43,607 nucleotides of DNA from Phycisphaeraceae bacterium (GTDB lineage Bacteria > Planctomycetota > Phycisphaerae > Phycisphaerales > Phycisphaeraceae): positions 1 to 43,607 of the forward strand of contig JADLFV010000005.1 of NCBI GenBank assembly GCA_020849625.1, read 5' to 3'. Shown here one piece after another: positions 16,473-25,615 of the stretch. Position 1 is the first letter of the stretch. Every line of letters begins with the position of its first letter. A program made the position numbers and the translations under genes. The notes under the pieces are model-generated. The model did no database searches. It was given only the letters and a program-made list of their open reading frames with translations, and was not told the origin of the DNA.

Positions 16473-17246
16473 TTACATGCACAGGTAGCGCAGCAATGCG
16501 ACGGCCACGGTGGCCGCAGTCTCGATGCGCAGGACATTGGGCGAAAATGACCAGGCGTGAAAACCGGCGGAGACAGCATGGCGAAGCTCATCATCGGACC
16601 AGCCGCCTTCGGGGCCGATCAGCAGAAGAATGCGGCCCACGCCTTCGGGGACGCGCAGCCTCTTTTCCAGGTCGCTGTTGATCTGACTTGCATTTCCGGG
16701 GGCGGGGGCACTTCCAGGGGTGGCGATCAGTGCCAAGTCGCGCGGCTCGGTCAGCACATCGGCGAAATCGCGCGGTTCGTCAATCGCCATGAAGAACAAA
16801 CGTCCCGACTGCTTGGCCGACTCCACCGCCTGCCGCTCGAAGCGATCGAGCTTGCCGATGCGCGGCTCGACAATGCTGCGTTCGCAGCGCAGTGGAATCA
16901 CCCGATCGGCGCCGACCTGTGAGAGCTGATTGATCATGTCATCAGCCCGGGGGCCTTTGGGCACGGCGGTGGCCACGGTGATGTAAGGGCGGGGTTTATC
17001 CAGCGATTCGACTGACACGACGTGGCAGAGGGTGGTCGAGCTGTCGAATTCTTCGATGGTGGCGTGTGCCAGGCCGCCGCGGCCGTCGAACAGTTCCACG
17101 GGGTCGCCGACCTCGAGGCGCAGGACTTTTCGGGCGTGGCGGGATTCCTGGGCATCAAGGCTGCAAAAACGGTCCGATAGCCGCGGGTGCGGCAATTGGG
17201 GACAATAAAACCGCGGCGGCCGGGATGACAACGGGCTGGGTGTCAT
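16473..17246 (-). CDS. rsmE: 16S rRNA (uracil-1498-N3)-methyltransferase
   Basis: This SPOUT-class enzyme methylates N3 of U1498 in 16S rRNA using S-adenosylmethionine. Recognisable elements are the N-terminal PUA-like part (DAQESRHARKVLRLEVGDPV, ELFDGRGGLAHATI), AVPKGPRADDMINQLSQVGA, and the knotted SAM site LLLIGPEGGWSDDEL, then SPNVLRIETAATVAVALLRY at the C-terminus. The 257-residue length from the ATG at 17246 is normal for RsmE; a further 64 in-frame codons upstream lack family character. A Ser/Pro/Ala-rich insertion (ATPGSAPAPGNASQINSD) lies in the middle of the catalytic domain. It is divergent from the gene at 17419, with about 170 bp between. Confidence 0.95.
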   Translation of the reverse strand: MTPSPLSSRPPRFYCPQLPHPRLSDRFCSLDAQESRHARKVLRLEVGDPVELFDGRGGLAHATIEEFDSSTTLCHVVSVESLDKPRPYITVATAVPKGPRADDMINQLSQVGADRVIPLRCERSIVEPRIGKLDRFERQAVESAKQSGRLFFMAIDEPRDFADVLTEPRDLALIATPGSAPAPGNASQINSDLEKRLRVPEGVGRILLLIGPEGGWSDDELRHAVSAGFHAWSFSPNVLRIETAATVAVALLRYLCM

Positions 17247-17418
17247 GTGAAAAGTATAAATAGTAACGGCCGGGGAAAACAGGCAAAAGAGCGAATAAAG
17301 ACGTGGCGGAGGAAGCGTCGGCGCTACAGTGAGGACTGGAAGGGGACGATGAAACGGGATGTAGGGTTTATATCGACCGCCCCGCGCCGCCGGGCGCGAG
17401 CACGGAGCTGGAGCCTGC

Positions 17419-18405
17419 GTGACGCAGCAGCCTGACAAACCTGACGAAAGCGCGATGCTGCTGGATCAGCGACTGAACGCGCTGCTGTCACAGATCGAGT
17501 TGGCCGAGCCGGGCACTGTGCCGCAGCCCAAGGCCGCAGGCGATGATCTGGACGATCTGATCGATCGTCAGGTGGACGAGGCGATTGATGTCGCTGCCCA
17601 TGCGTCTGACCAGGTCGCGGCCGAGCAGACCGAAGGCGACGATTTAGCTGATCAAGTGGATTCAATGCTGGCTGCGGCAGCCGCGGCACAACAAGGGGCG
17701 GCGGAGGAGAAAGATCAGCCGACCGCGAGCACCGCGGAACAGTCGGCCCAGAATCAGGCGGCTGCAGCCACCGAAGCGCTGTCACAGGCAGCGGCAGAGG
17801 TGGCGGCAGCTCAGCCGGAGCCAGCGGTGCAGGAGGACCTGGCCGGGTCGTTTGAAAGCCCGGAAGATGTGGCAAGTCACGAATTTGCCGCCGAGTTATC
17901 TGACGCCGTAAAGGCCAACGATCATGCGGCCGCTCAAGATGCCGCCGACTCCGAAGATGCGGGCATGGCGGAATTGGATCGGCTGTTGGCTGAGTCGGCT
18001 GACGATGCGGTGTCGGGCGAGTTTGAGTCGCCGGACGAAGTGATCGCGCCGCGCACTGAAGCAGCCTCGTCATTCGTTGATTCACGATCCGCCAGCGACG
18101 TGGCTGCTGTCGAAGGTGCGACTTCCGCAGATGTGGCCGCGGAGTTGGATGAAACCGATCAGCAGGAACAGGTTCCATCTGCGCCGCCCGCAGCAAGGGG
18201 CAAGCCGACTAAATCGAAAGCGAAAGCTCCATCGCAGAAGCCAGGTCGATGGCGGCAATTGGAGCGCGCGCTGCGCCTGGCCTGTGCGGTAATCAACGCT
18301 CCGCTGACCCGGCTGGATGAAGAATGGCGTAACACCGTGGGGTATGTCGGTCTGCTGGTGACGTTCACCGCTGTGGCCATGATCCTGCTGTCGCTGTGGG
18401 TCTGA
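17419..18405 (+). CDS. acidic Ala-rich tail-anchored protein
   Basis: I do not recognise a family. The 328-residue product is dominated by Ala, Asp, Glu and Gln for about 250 residues (for example DDLDDLIDRQVDEAIDVAAH), probably disordered or helical. A basic segment follows (GKPTKSKAKAPSQKPGRWRQ), then an amphipathic stretch and a single C-terminal membrane span (VGYVGLLVTFTAVAMILLSL). The layout suggests a cytoplasmic acidic domain tethered to the membrane by its tail. GTG at 17419 follows GGAG at good spacing; an ATG 12 codons later is an alternative. It stands alone between rsmE and tRNA-Val. Confidence 0.7.
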   Translation: MTQQPDKPDESAMLLDQRLNALLSQIELAEPGTVPQPKAAGDDLDDLIDRQVDEAIDVAAHASDQVAAEQTEGDDLADQVDSMLAAAAAAQQGAAEEKDQPTASTAEQSAQNQAAAATEALSQAAAEVAAAQPEPAVQEDLAGSFESPEDVASHEFAAELSDAVKANDHAAAQDAADSEDAGMAELDRLLAESADDAVSGEFESPDEVIAPRTEAASSFVDSRSASDVAAVEGATSADVAAELDETDQQEQVPSAPPAARGKPTKSKAKAPSQKPGRWRQLERALRLACAVINAPLTRLDEEWRNTVGYVGLLVTFTAVAMILLSLWV

Positions 18406-18560
18406 CCAACTGAAAACTGCGCCTTGCGGCCGGCCTTCTGTGGCCGGAGGCGTTCGACAGCAGCCATTCAAATTGCTAATCTGAATGATCCTTCGCATGG
18501 CCGATCGCCACCCGCACCAGGCGGACGACTGTCGGCCCACCGGCGGAGTGCGGCGAATGC

Positions 18561-18634
18561 GGGCCGTTGGCGCAGTTGGCTAGCGCGCATCCTTGACATG
18601 GATGAGGTCACAGGTTCGAGTCCTGTACGGCCCA
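18561..18634 (+). tRNA. tRNA-Val (anticodon GAC)
   Basis: A complete cloverleaf is visible. The acceptor GGGCCGT (18561-18567) pairs with ACGGCCC (18627-18633), discriminator A. The anticodon stem CATCC/GGATG encloses the loop TTGACAT with GAC at 18595-18597. The T arm ACAGG-TTCGAGT-CCTGT spans 18610-18626. CCA is not encoded. Anticodon GAC reads GUC/GUU valine codons. Confidence 0.96.
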
Positions 18635-18641
18635 CTTGACA

Positions 18642-18664
18642 AACCCCTTGCCCGGCAAGGGGTT
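18642..18664 (+). terminator. hairpin terminator after tRNA-Val
   Basis: AACCCCTTGC-CCG-GCAAGGGGTT is a perfect 10-bp stem with a three-base loop, starting eight bases after the tRNA. It is followed by ATGTTTTGGGG, a short T-run, so it is a plausible intrinsic terminator. Confidence 0.75.
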
Positions 18665-18707
18665 ATGTTTTGGGGATGGTGCGTCGATATAGAATCGTAC
18701 GTGACCG

Positions 18708-18797
18708 ATGGCCCTAATGACATTCGTGGCGGTGTTCACCGAGCAGGACGTGATGAGCAGCCGGCTTGTTTTCTATGTCGGACGTTTGGGTGTGTAG
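18708..18797 (+). pseudogene. remnant of a sialidase-family C-terminus
   Basis: The translation MALMTFVAVFTEQDVMSSRL followed by VFYVGRLGV and TAG matches the final segment of the neighbouring sialidase-like gene (AMNILLAVFTEADVAAGRIV, then SPVGRLRV). At DNA level TGGCGGTGTTCACCGA is identical at 18727-18742 and 19985-20000. Nothing recognisable of the upstream catalytic part remains between here and the tRNA terminator. It is therefore a decayed fragment of a second, related gene rather than a small gene. Confidence 0.7.
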
Positions 18798-18861
18798 GTC
18801 ATTGATGCAGGCGAGCAGAATCCCGCTCCTGAATTCGCACCGGGGGATCGAGGATTTCAAC

Positions 18862-20097
18862 GTGTTACAGCATGTTCTTATCGTGGCCCTGGTGTCAGTC
18901 CTGTCATTTTGGAGGATGGCGGTCCGGGCCGATGATTTCGTGGATCTTGCGCTGCAGCCTGCGACGGTGTTGCTGGATCCGCCGGTTGATCAATACGGTT
19001 CAAAGACGCGCGAGTTTGAATGCGTGCCGGGCATCGAGCGGGCATCGAACGGGCGCTTGTGGGCGACGTGGTACGCCGGCGGCACCGATGAAGGGCCGGA
19101 GAACTATGTGGTGCTGGCAACCAGTGAGGATGATGGCCGCACCTGGAGCAAGCCGGTGCTGGTGATCGCTCCGACGCCTCCGGTGCGGGCGTTTGATGAA
19201 GCGATCTGGATTGATCCCGAGGGTCGCATGTGGCTGTTCTGGGCCCAGGCGTACACCTGGTGGGATGGCCGCGCGGGTGTCTGGGCTATCACCACCGACA
19301 ACCCGCAGGATGCGAAGCCGACCTGGAGCGAACCTCGCCGCCTGTGCAACGGCATCATGCTCAACAAGCCGATCGTAACCCGCAACGGCGACTGGTTGGC
19401 GCCGGTGGCGGTATGGAAGCGCACGATCAAGAAGGATCCGCCGCTGATCATCGACGACACGCGCTTCTGCCACGATTTGCCGGACGAGCAGTATTCCAAC
19501 GTGTACCGTTCGCGCGATCGAGGTCAGACATGGCAACGCATCGGTTACGCGGACGAACCTGATCGTTCCTATGACGAACACGTGCTGGTCGAGCGCAAGG
19601 ATGGCTCACTGTGGATGTTGATCCGCACTTCGGCTGCGCGCATGGGTCAAAGCTTCTCGCATGACGGCGGTGTGACCTGGTCCAGGTGCTATCCCTCCTG
19701 GTGGCCGAGCGATCCGCCCCGTATCGAGCACACCGATTCCCGTTTCTTCGTTCGCCGGCTCAACTCCGGGAACCTGCTGCTGGTGCGCCACAATCCGCCG
19801 GGCGATCTGCGCGGACGCTACAGCCTGACCGCGTTCCTGTCCGAGGATGACGGGCAAACGTGGACTGGCGGGCTGCTGCTCGATGAACGATTCAGTGCCG
19901 CATATCCCGACGGCGTGCAGGCGCCGGATGGCACGATCTATGTGATTTAGGATTTCGACCGCAAAGGCGCGATGAACATCCTGCTGGCGGTGTTCACCGA
20001 AGCGGACGTGGCGGCAGGCAGGATCGTGTCGCCCGTCGGACGGTTGCGCGTACTGGTGGACGACGGCGGGATGGGGGCTGGATCGGCCGGGGAGTGA
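18862..20097 (+). pseudogene. exo-sialidase-like (BNR repeat) gene with in-frame stop
   Basis: The family is recognised by four Asp-box motifs (TSEDDGRTW, SRDRGQTW, SHDGGVTW, SEDDGQTW) and a six-bladed-propeller style sequence. Members cleave terminal sialic or related sugars outside the cell. GTG at 18862 was preferred because AGGA precedes it and a signal peptide follows immediately (LQHVLIVALVSVLSFWRMAV, then RADDF); an ATG at 18805 is the alternative. Translation stops at TAG 19948-19950 inside GTIYVI, yet the same frame continues without gap through DFDRKGAMNILLAVFTEADV to TGA 20095-20097. The related remnant nearby and general family pattern support this tail as native, with a Tyr codon (TAT) expected where TAG stands. 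So this is a nonsense pseudogene, or a readthrough case, lacking its last 49 codons. Confidence 0.8.
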
Positions 20098-20108
20098 AAG
20101 CAAGAGTC

Positions 20109-20136
20109 TTGACTCTGGTATACAAGAATTTATAAT
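20109..20136 (+). promoter_or_regulatory. sigma-70-like promoter with embedded palindrome
   Basis: TTGACT (20109-20114) and TATAAT (20131-20136) are spaced by 16 bp, about 60 bp upstream of the GntR gene. Between them lies TGGTATACAA (20116-20125), a near-palindrome around GTATAC similar to sites reported for FCD-type GntR regulators. Autoregulation by the GntR protein is the natural inference. Confidence 0.6.
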
Positions 20137-20198
20137 TAGCACGTGGATCGAGATACATGCAATATTGGTTAGGTCAATTGCAATAAGTTAGTTATGAC

Positions 20199-21005
20199 AT
20201 GCCGACTGCAAAACCACGAAAGCCCAGAATGGCTGGAGATCTCAGCGATGTGGCCTACGACCGCATACGCGAGCAGTTGATCAGTGGTCGATTGAAGGCG
20301 GGGGACAAGATTTCCGAGAGCACGCTGGCTCAGCAGTTCAACGTCAGCCGCACACCCGTGCGTCAGGCCATACGTCGTTTGCAAGTAGAAGGACTGCTTT
20401 ACCAGGTGCCCCGCAGCGGCACGTACGTATCGCGCCCCAGTCGGGCCCGGCTGATCGAAACTTATGAGATCCGAATGGCCGTCGAAGGTTTCGCGGCGCT
20501 GAAGGCCGCCTCGGTGATCACGCGGGAGGCATTGCGCGAGTTGGGCCGGCAATGCGACAACATGCGCCGGGCCGCCCGTGACTTTCGTGAAAGCAAGCAG
20601 CCGTTGATGAGCGGTGAAATTCTCGAGCGATTTCTGTCCAACGATCTGGCGTTCCACGTGCTGATACTCAAGACTGCCGAGAACAGCCGGTTCACGAAGT
20701 TGATCATGGGCAGCCGCATCGACACGATGATGTTCGGCACGCACACGCACGATCGCCCGCTGCCGCACATTTCGCGTGTCTGGCTGCTGCACCATCGGGT
20801 GTACATGGCCCTTCGCCGCCGTGATGGCCAGATGGCGCGGCACTGGATGGAAACCCACATCCGCGACAGCATGCGTGTGGCCCTGGCGCAATACGACCGG
20901 GCGCAGATTGACCAATCTCCATATCGGCCTCTTGACGACGACATGGACAAGACCGTGCTCACCATGCTGAACAACATGGTGTCCGCTCGTGGTTCACAAC
21001 AGTAG
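20199..21005 (+). CDS. GntR-family regulator, FCD subfamily
   Basis: This 268-residue DNA-binding repressor or activator has a winged helix-turn-helix at about residues 15-80: YDRIREQLISGRLKAGDKIS, ESTLAQQFNVSRTPVRQAIR, RLQVEGLLYQVPRSGTYVS. An FCD effector domain follows (about 88-240), with the metal/ligand Asp-His pattern NDLAFHVLIL and later histidines in HHRVYMALRRRDGQMARHWM and ETHIRDSM. FCD regulators usually respond to organic acids or sugar acids. The unusually long tail after the domain ends in MVSARGSQQ. It follows the broken sialidase gene; the promoter in front carries a likely self-operator, so control may extend only to itself or to unlinked genes. Confidence 0.92.
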   Translation: MPTAKPRKPRMAGDLSDVAYDRIREQLISGRLKAGDKISESTLAQQFNVSRTPVRQAIRRLQVEGLLYQVPRSGTYVSRPSRARLIETYEIRMAVEGFAALKAASVITREALRELGRQCDNMRRAARDFRESKQPLMSGEILERFLSNDLAFHVLILKTAENSRFTKLIMGSRIDTMMFGTHTHDRPLPHISRVWLLHHRVYMALRRRDGQMARHWMETHIRDSMRVALAQYDRAQIDQSPYRPLDDDMDKTVLTMLNNMVSARGSQQ

Positions 21006-21033
21006 CTCCTTATGCGGTTTGCGAAAAATTCAT

Positions 21034-21096
21034 GGGCGTGCCAGCTTTAGCGGGCATGCGGGTGGGCAGACATGCCGACTGAAGTCGGCACGCCCC
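21034..21096. repeat. GC-rich multi-hairpin repeat between convergent genes
   Basis: GGGCGTGCC (21034-21042) pairs with GGCACGCCC (21087-21095). Inside are GCCGACT-GA-AGTCGGC (21074-21089) and an imperfect hairpin around TTTA at 21046-21049. It is the same style as the hairpins at 5170-5188 and 12041-12127. It lies between the ends of two convergent genes and may terminate transcription from both; 21097-21204 shows nothing else. Confidence 0.7.
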
Positions 21097-21204
21097 GAAG
21101 CACGAGTTTCAACTGTAAGCAGTATGAGTCAAATAATGAATGATGCTCTAACCTCACGAATACCGCTGTCGCGGACAAATCGCTGACAGAGGCGTGCCCC
21201 GCGC

Positions 21205-21993
21205 TCACTGCGCAACGGGCATCATGTGGCGAGTGACCGCCTGATCTGTTGACGCATCCAGCATTTTCTCGTCACGCCCGTACATCGTCGTGGCGCTGCC
21301 GTCCCGCATGGCATAGTTGGCGGTCAGTTCCAGGCGGGGATCGTGATCGAAAGTGCCCTGATAAGTCACGCCCAGCCAGCTATATAGATTGGGGTCCAGC
21401 CGTTCGTAGCCGATGAATCCGGAATAGTTTATAGCATGATTCACATGGTAGTCGATTGCTGAAGAAGCGGTCAGTCGATCGCCGGCCAACACCTCCATGC
21501 GATGCCCATCGTATTCCCACCTGTCCGAGGAACGCGTCCACCGATCTTCGTATTGTCCATTGACGAGGTTTTGCATGTACCCCGCATTCACGCCGTAATC
21601 CAGGTAAAGCCGCCTGGTACCCAAAGGGATTCTTTCGATCGACCTGTCCCAGAATGTGAGAAAGGGGCACCAGTAGTAGTTCAGGTTCATGTAAGGCTGA
21701 TACAGCGCGCGCACATCTCGACCGAAGGTGTCGGACACCTGATCGTTCCACCAGGCATTGCCGGGACTCAATTCGTGAAAATGTGTGGGATATCGTTGGT
21801 TGTCGCCTTCATACAAGGTCATGGCCATAGCAACCTGCCGCACGTTGGAAAGGCATTTCGTGTTTGTGGCCGTGGTTCGTGCTTTTGACAGCGCCGGGAG
21901 CAAAATGCTGATGAGCAATGCAATGATGGAGATCACGACCAGCAGTTCGATCAGCGTAAATCCCCGGATGATGTATGATTCTTTCACTGTCAT
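21205..21993 (-). CDS. pseudopilin-type protein, N-terminal methylation motif
   Basis: This 262-residue protein has a short leader and the type IV prepilin signature [20 protein letters not shown], followed by [20 protein letters not shown], as in the large planctomycete pseudopilin family often annotated as DUF1559-like. A prepilin peptidase should cleave before the Phe. The remaining part is aromatic-rich with no catalytic motif ([20 protein letters not shown]); the distal region ends in [16 protein letters not shown], near where relatives carry an H-X9-DG motif. The start at 21993 has AAAGGA six bases upstream. It is the last of three leftward genes (dockerin/PEP-CTERM, FG-GAP, this one), gap 55 bp. 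A role in a type II secretion-like surface apparatus is assumed from the family. Confidence 0.88.
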   Translation of the reverse strand: MTVKESYIIRGFTLIELLVVISIIALLISILLPALSKARTTATNTKCLSNVRQVAMAMTLYEGDNQRYPTHFHELSPGNAWWNDQVSDTFGRDVRALYQPYMNLNYYWCPFLTFWDRSIERIPLGTRRLYLDYGVNAGYMQNLVNGQYEDRWTRSSDRWEYDGHRMEVLAGDRLTASSAIDYHVNHAINYSGFIGYERLDPNLYSWLGVTYQGTFDHDPRLELTANYAMRDGSATTMYGRDEKMLDASTDQAVTRHMMPVAQ

Positions 21994-22048
21994 GAAATGT
22001 CCTTTCCAAAAATGTCCCGAAGAGAAGCGTCTCGCGAAGTTGCGAGTT

Positions 22049-24160
22049 TCACCAGGTCAGTTGGTCCCGCGTAAACCAATACACCTTGCCATCCTCCGCA
22101 CCGACCAGCAGGTCGAGTCGGCCGTCGCCGTTGAGATCCGCCGGCCATGGCGAGGCATCGTGCCATCCGAACTCGAACGAGCCGCCGGCTGCGGGGCGGA
22201 TCAATACCGGCGCTACAAACCGCGGCTCAGCATTGCTGCCGCTGTTGCGCAGGAAGAACACCTGTGAGCCGCTGAGCTTGTCGCTGTCGGGGATGTTCAG
22301 GACTTTCTGGTACGTTCGCGGCACGATCCCCGCCAGTACGTCCCACGCACCGTCACCGTCCCAGTCGCACACGGCAAGCTTGGTGCGCCCCCAATCGCCG
22401 GCCGGCCCGCAAAGTCGCAGTGGTTGCCCATCCGTACCCCCCGCTTTTCTGATTCTGTCTGCCGCGAATCCGCCGTTGGTTTGCGGAATGACAAATGCCA
22501 GATCGCCCTCCCAGTCCAACAGCAGCAGCACATCGCGCGAATCACCGGCGATGCCGTATTCGCCCGACACGATGGCCGGCTTGACCCGCCACGCTACACG
22601 CAAGGGTTGTCCATCCAGCGTCAGCACTTCGCGGTGCAGATCGGTGCGGCTGGCGCCCTGGCTGTAGAGCGTGATGATGCCGTTGATATCGTTGGTGATG
22701 ATCGTCGGCTGTCCGCCCCACAAGCCGGTGGTTGGTAGCGTGTAGCCCCAGCGCGCTTCGTTGGGGCCCTGGATCGAGCCGGTCAGGCCGCCCTGGTGAT
22801 AGATCACCTGGCCATCTGCTTGCAATGGGAGGGGCTCGCCGAACACGGTCGGTTCATCCGTGCCCGTCCACAGCATGATCCAACCCGCAGCATCGCCGGT
22901 GATCAAATCAAGCTTGCCATCTCCAGTCCAGTCGAACAGCGACGGATTGACCAGGTTGTCCGCTTCAACGTATCCACCACGACCACAGAGCGAGCCGATC
23001 TCGCGGAACTGTCCGATGGCATCGCCCTTGACCACGGTGACGCGGCCTGGGTTGCCGGCCACGAGAATCTCCTGCTGACCATCGCCATCGAGATCCGCCA
23101 CATCAAGGTTGCCGTGAAAGTTGACGTACAACAACGGGGCGGCGCCCCGCAGCAGCGGTTGTGCACGTTCACAGATAATCTGATCCGCCTCGATGCGATA
23201 CGGCAAAGCCAGCAGTCGATCGTTGTCACCGAACAGCACAATGACCGGCCGCCCCGCAATGTGAACCACCGCTGAACTGACACGAGTGGAAAAGGCTTTC
23301 CATTGCACCTGGAAGCCGACGAACTGGTTGTAGATCGGCTTCAGCGTTGAAAAGGTCAATCGATCTTCCGAGTCACGTTGACCCTTGGCCCACGACAAAC
23401 GCACATTGGAACGCGATCCCAGCCAGTTGCCGTCAACGTCATAGCCGCGGCCATTTCCGACATCAGCTCGCTCGACGTTGGCCCATGGGCTCTCGCCGTT
23501 GGGCCAGTATTCATTGTTGAAGTCGCCGACGGGAGCCGCCACCATCAGGTCCGCGACGCCGTCGCCGGTCAGATCGCCCACGGACCACATCGTGCTGTCG
23601 GTCCCAGCTGCGGACTTGAGCGACTGACCGCCGACCGGCACGATGTAAGGTTCATCCCAGTCGGGATTACCGGGTGAGCCGACATTGCGGTAGTAGATCA
23701 GTCGACTGTAGCCGTGAATCGTGCCGCGGCCGTTGGCGATCAGATCAAACATCGCACCGGGCTGGTCCACGCGCTTGAAGTTGGCGCCCGCCAGATCGAT
23801 GGTCTGTCCACGGTCGAACACGGGCAGACCGTTGTCAGCTTTTGCCCCCTGGCGATACAGCGCCAGGCGCGTGCCAAAGCCGCGGCCGTTGATGCCGCCG
23901 AGTAGCAGGTCGAGCTTATCCGGTGAACTCCACGGCACCATCGCAGCCACCGGGCCGAAGCCAACCGACAGCGGGTGCATCACGTCATCGCCGACGCGCA
24001 ATGCGGGATACTGTTCATAGGTGGTCTGCTCAGCTTCGACGGGTGCCGACTGCGGCTGCAGGTGCGTCGCTGGACCGATGGCAAGCGAGTGCCCTGCCAT
24101 CAAGGCCAGCACCAGAAAGCCTGCTGATGATGGCGGGGATAAACGTTGATAAGTCATCAT
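22049..24160 (-). CDS. exported FG-GAP/VCBS repeat protein
   Basis: This 703-residue secreted protein has the signal peptide [19 protein letters not shown]. At least five calcium-loop FG-GAP units are visible: [66 protein letters not shown] and [18 protein letters not shown]. Together they imply a beta-propeller. Comparable proteins bind or display glycans and other ligands at the cell surface; no enzymatic residues can be assigned. GAGG lies eight bases before the ATG at 24160. It sits between the dockerin/PEP-CTERM gene (82 bp upstream) and the pseudopilin gene, all leftward, and is probably co-expressed from the operator region at 25500. Confidence 0.88.
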   Translation of the reverse strand: MMTYQRLSPPSSAGFLVLALMAGHSLAIGPATHLQPQSAPVEAEQTTYEQYPALRVGDDVMHPLSVGFGPVAAMVPWSSPDKLDLLLGGINGRGFGTRLALYRQGAKADNGLPVFDRGQTIDLAGANFKRVDQPGAMFDLIANGRGTIHGYSRLIYYRNVGSPGNPDWDEPYIVPVGGQSLKSAAGTDSTMWSVGDLTGDGVADLMVAAPVGDFNNEYWPNGESPWANVERADVGNGRGYDVDGNWLGSRSNVRLSWAKGQRDSEDRLTFSTLKPIYNQFVGFQVQWKAFSTRVSSAVVHIAGRPVIVLFGDNDRLLALPYRIEADQIICERAQPLLRGAAPLLYVNFHGNLDVADLDGDGQQEILVAGNPGRVTVVKGDAIGQFREIGSLCGRGGYVEADNLVNPSLFDWTGDGKLDLITGDAAGWIMLWTGTDEPTVFGEPLPLQADGQVIYHQGGLTGSIQGPNEARWGYTLPTTGLWGGQPTIITNDINGIITLYSQGASRTDLHREVLTLDGQPLRVAWRVKPAIVSGEYGIAGDSRDVLLLLDWEGDLAFVIPQTNGGFAADRIRKAGGTDGQPLRLCGPAGDWGRTKLAVCDWDGDGAWDVLAGIVPRTYQKVLNIPDSDKLSGSQVFFLRNSGSNAEPRFVAPVLIRPAAGGSFEFGWHDASPWPADLNGDGRLDLLVGAEDGKVYWFTRDQLTW

Positions 24161-24242
24161 GGCATCAACCTCAGATAGTTGCGGTTAATGATGGGAGGAC
24201 AGCGCGGGTGGCGGAAGTCACCACTCGCGCCGCAGTGCAACA

Positions 24243-25373
24243 TCAGCGTTCGTGCCGGGCAAACAACAGACCGCTGCTGAGCAGTAACAGCAGACTGAAG
24301 CCGGCCGGTTCGGGGATAGACACGAGGGCAAATGCTTCATCAAGGCTGATGTCCGCACCGGTGCCGTAGCCCCAGTTGTCGCCGAGGATTTGCAGGTCAG
24401 CAAGGTTCACGGCGCCGTCGCCGGTGAAATCCGCCTCCGCCCAGGTGGCGTTGGTGGACTGCCAGTTGTCGCCAAGTATTTGCAGGTCAGCCAGGTTGAC
24501 CATGCCGTCGCCATTGGCATCACCCGGATGAGTCACATGTCCAGACACGACATCGGCGAAGGTGGTGCCGAGTCGGATTTCATCGTAGCGCTGCTGGTCG
24601 TTGAACCGCGCGTTGACAATCTGGAAAATGGTGGCCGAGCCGTCCATGTCATAGGCGGTCGAAGCCATCCATGACGCTGGTTCCGAGGAGAGGTTAGCGC
24701 CGTCCTGCAGATAGGTCATGTATATCTCATCGTTCTGTCCGCTAGGGCGCAGAATGAACTTGACGACGGCCAGCAGATCCGTGCCCAGCGGCACCTCACC
24801 GAGCGATCCAACACCATTGGCTGAGGCGGTCAGGGGCCAGCCGTTGAATGAAACAGCAGTTGCTTCGTCACTGGTTGTGCCGCCTGTCATAAGGGGCAGT
24901 GTTCCACCTGACTCCCACAATTCAAAGTATCTTGAGTTTTCACTGCCACCCCCGTTGAAGCCATCATCCCTTCGTAACAGGATGCTGAAATAATACGTCT
25001 GTTCGACCGAGGGACTCATGTCGATGGCTTGAGCCAGTTCGCGTTGAGCATTGACAGCAATGTTAAAGGTTGGACTATCGGTATCCAGGATGAGTTGGTT
25101 ACCTATAGCGCCCAGATAGCCCGTGGGTGGAGCAATGTCAGACGCCTCAACCTGATCTGCGGTTCCAATATTTGTTCCCGTGCCCACCCAGGCACTAGCC
25201 CAGCCGATTCCACCGTTCAAATTCCCGCTACTCAATTCGGTGCCGACTGCATAATCGAATGAATCACCCGCGATCAATACAGCGAAACCGCCATCTGCCC
25301 ACCCTGAAATGACCAGCAAAGCAATCAGGACAGCAGGTTTACAGGTACGGCCCGACGCTTGTTGTGCCAACAT
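24243..25373 (-). CDS. surface protein with LamG-like domain, dockerin-like repeats and PEP-CTERM
   Basis: The signal peptide (VLIALLVISGWADGGFAVLIA) is followed by a beta-rich domain of about 230 residues, probably a concanavalin/LamG-like fold (for example QTYYFSILLRRDDGFNGGGS, FNDQQRYDEIRLGTTFADVV). Then come two dockerin-like calcium units, [20 protein letters not shown] and [19 protein letters not shown], about 35 residues apart. The C-terminus is SIPEPAGFSLLLLLSSGLLF, ending ARHER, a PEP-CTERM sorting signal. Expected fate is export and attachment at the cell surface, with the EF-hand pair as a docking module. It is a close paralogue of the product at 36399-37466. AAGGAG lies seven bases before the ATG at 25373. 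It is the first leftward gene from the operator at 25502-25535. Confidence 0.9.
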   Translation of the reverse strand: MLAQQASGRTCKPAVLIALLVISGWADGGFAVLIAGDSFDYAVGTELSSGNLNGGIGWASAWVGTGTNIGTADQVEASDIAPPTGYLGAIGNQLILDTDSPTFNIAVNAQRELAQAIDMSPSVEQTYYFSILLRRDDGFNGGGSENSRYFELWESGGTLPLMTGGTTSDEATAVSFNGWPLTASANGVGSLGEVPLGTDLLAVVKFILRPSGQNDEIYMTYLQDGANLSSEPASWMASTAYDMDGSATIFQIVNARFNDQQRYDEIRLGTTFADVVSGHVTHPGDANGDGMVNLADLQILGDNWQSTNATWAEADFTGDGAVNLADLQILGDNWGYGTGADISLDEAFALVSIPEPAGFSLLLLLSSGLLFARHER

Positions 25374-25501
25374 TTCTGTTCTCCTTTTCTTAAAAATGTG
25401 ACCTCAAGCCTGGAGGGAATCGAAGCCCAGATGACTACTTGAAAACACAGTTGCAGCAAAACACGATGAGGCACGGGATCAACTTACCGCTAATATTGTA
25501 T

Positions 25502-25535
25502 ATTGTCAACAATAAACAAAGATATTGTTGACAAT
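25502..25535. promoter_or_regulatory. 13-bp inverted-repeat operator between divergent genes
   Basis: ATTGTCAACAATA (25502-25514) and its exact complement TATTGTTGACAAT (25523-25535) are separated by 8 bp. Each arm contains its own near-palindrome (TTGTCAACAA / TTGTTGACAA), so the site could take two dimers. A TTGACA box is embedded on each strand: minus at 25504-25509 with TAAGTT 17 bp further as a -10 for the dockerin gene, plus at 25528-25533 towards the beta-helix gene. The GntR regulator encoded at 26830 is the likely ligand-binding protein. Confidence 0.7.
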
Positions 25536-25615
25536 TTTTGTCCGCCATGTCATGCTTATCGACATAGTGTGCGTTTGGAGCCCCTGTGGAAGCTGTGTCT
25601 CCACAAGGAGTTGTT

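Noticed and set aside
18642..18664. Attachment-site interpretation of the palindrome after the tRNA
   Set aside because: Perfect 10-bp stem, three-base loop and T-run are better explained as a terminator.
18561..18797. Integrative element at tRNA-Val
   Set aside because: No integrase, no duplicated tRNA 3' end was found downstream; the adjoining fragment is explained as a sialidase remnant.
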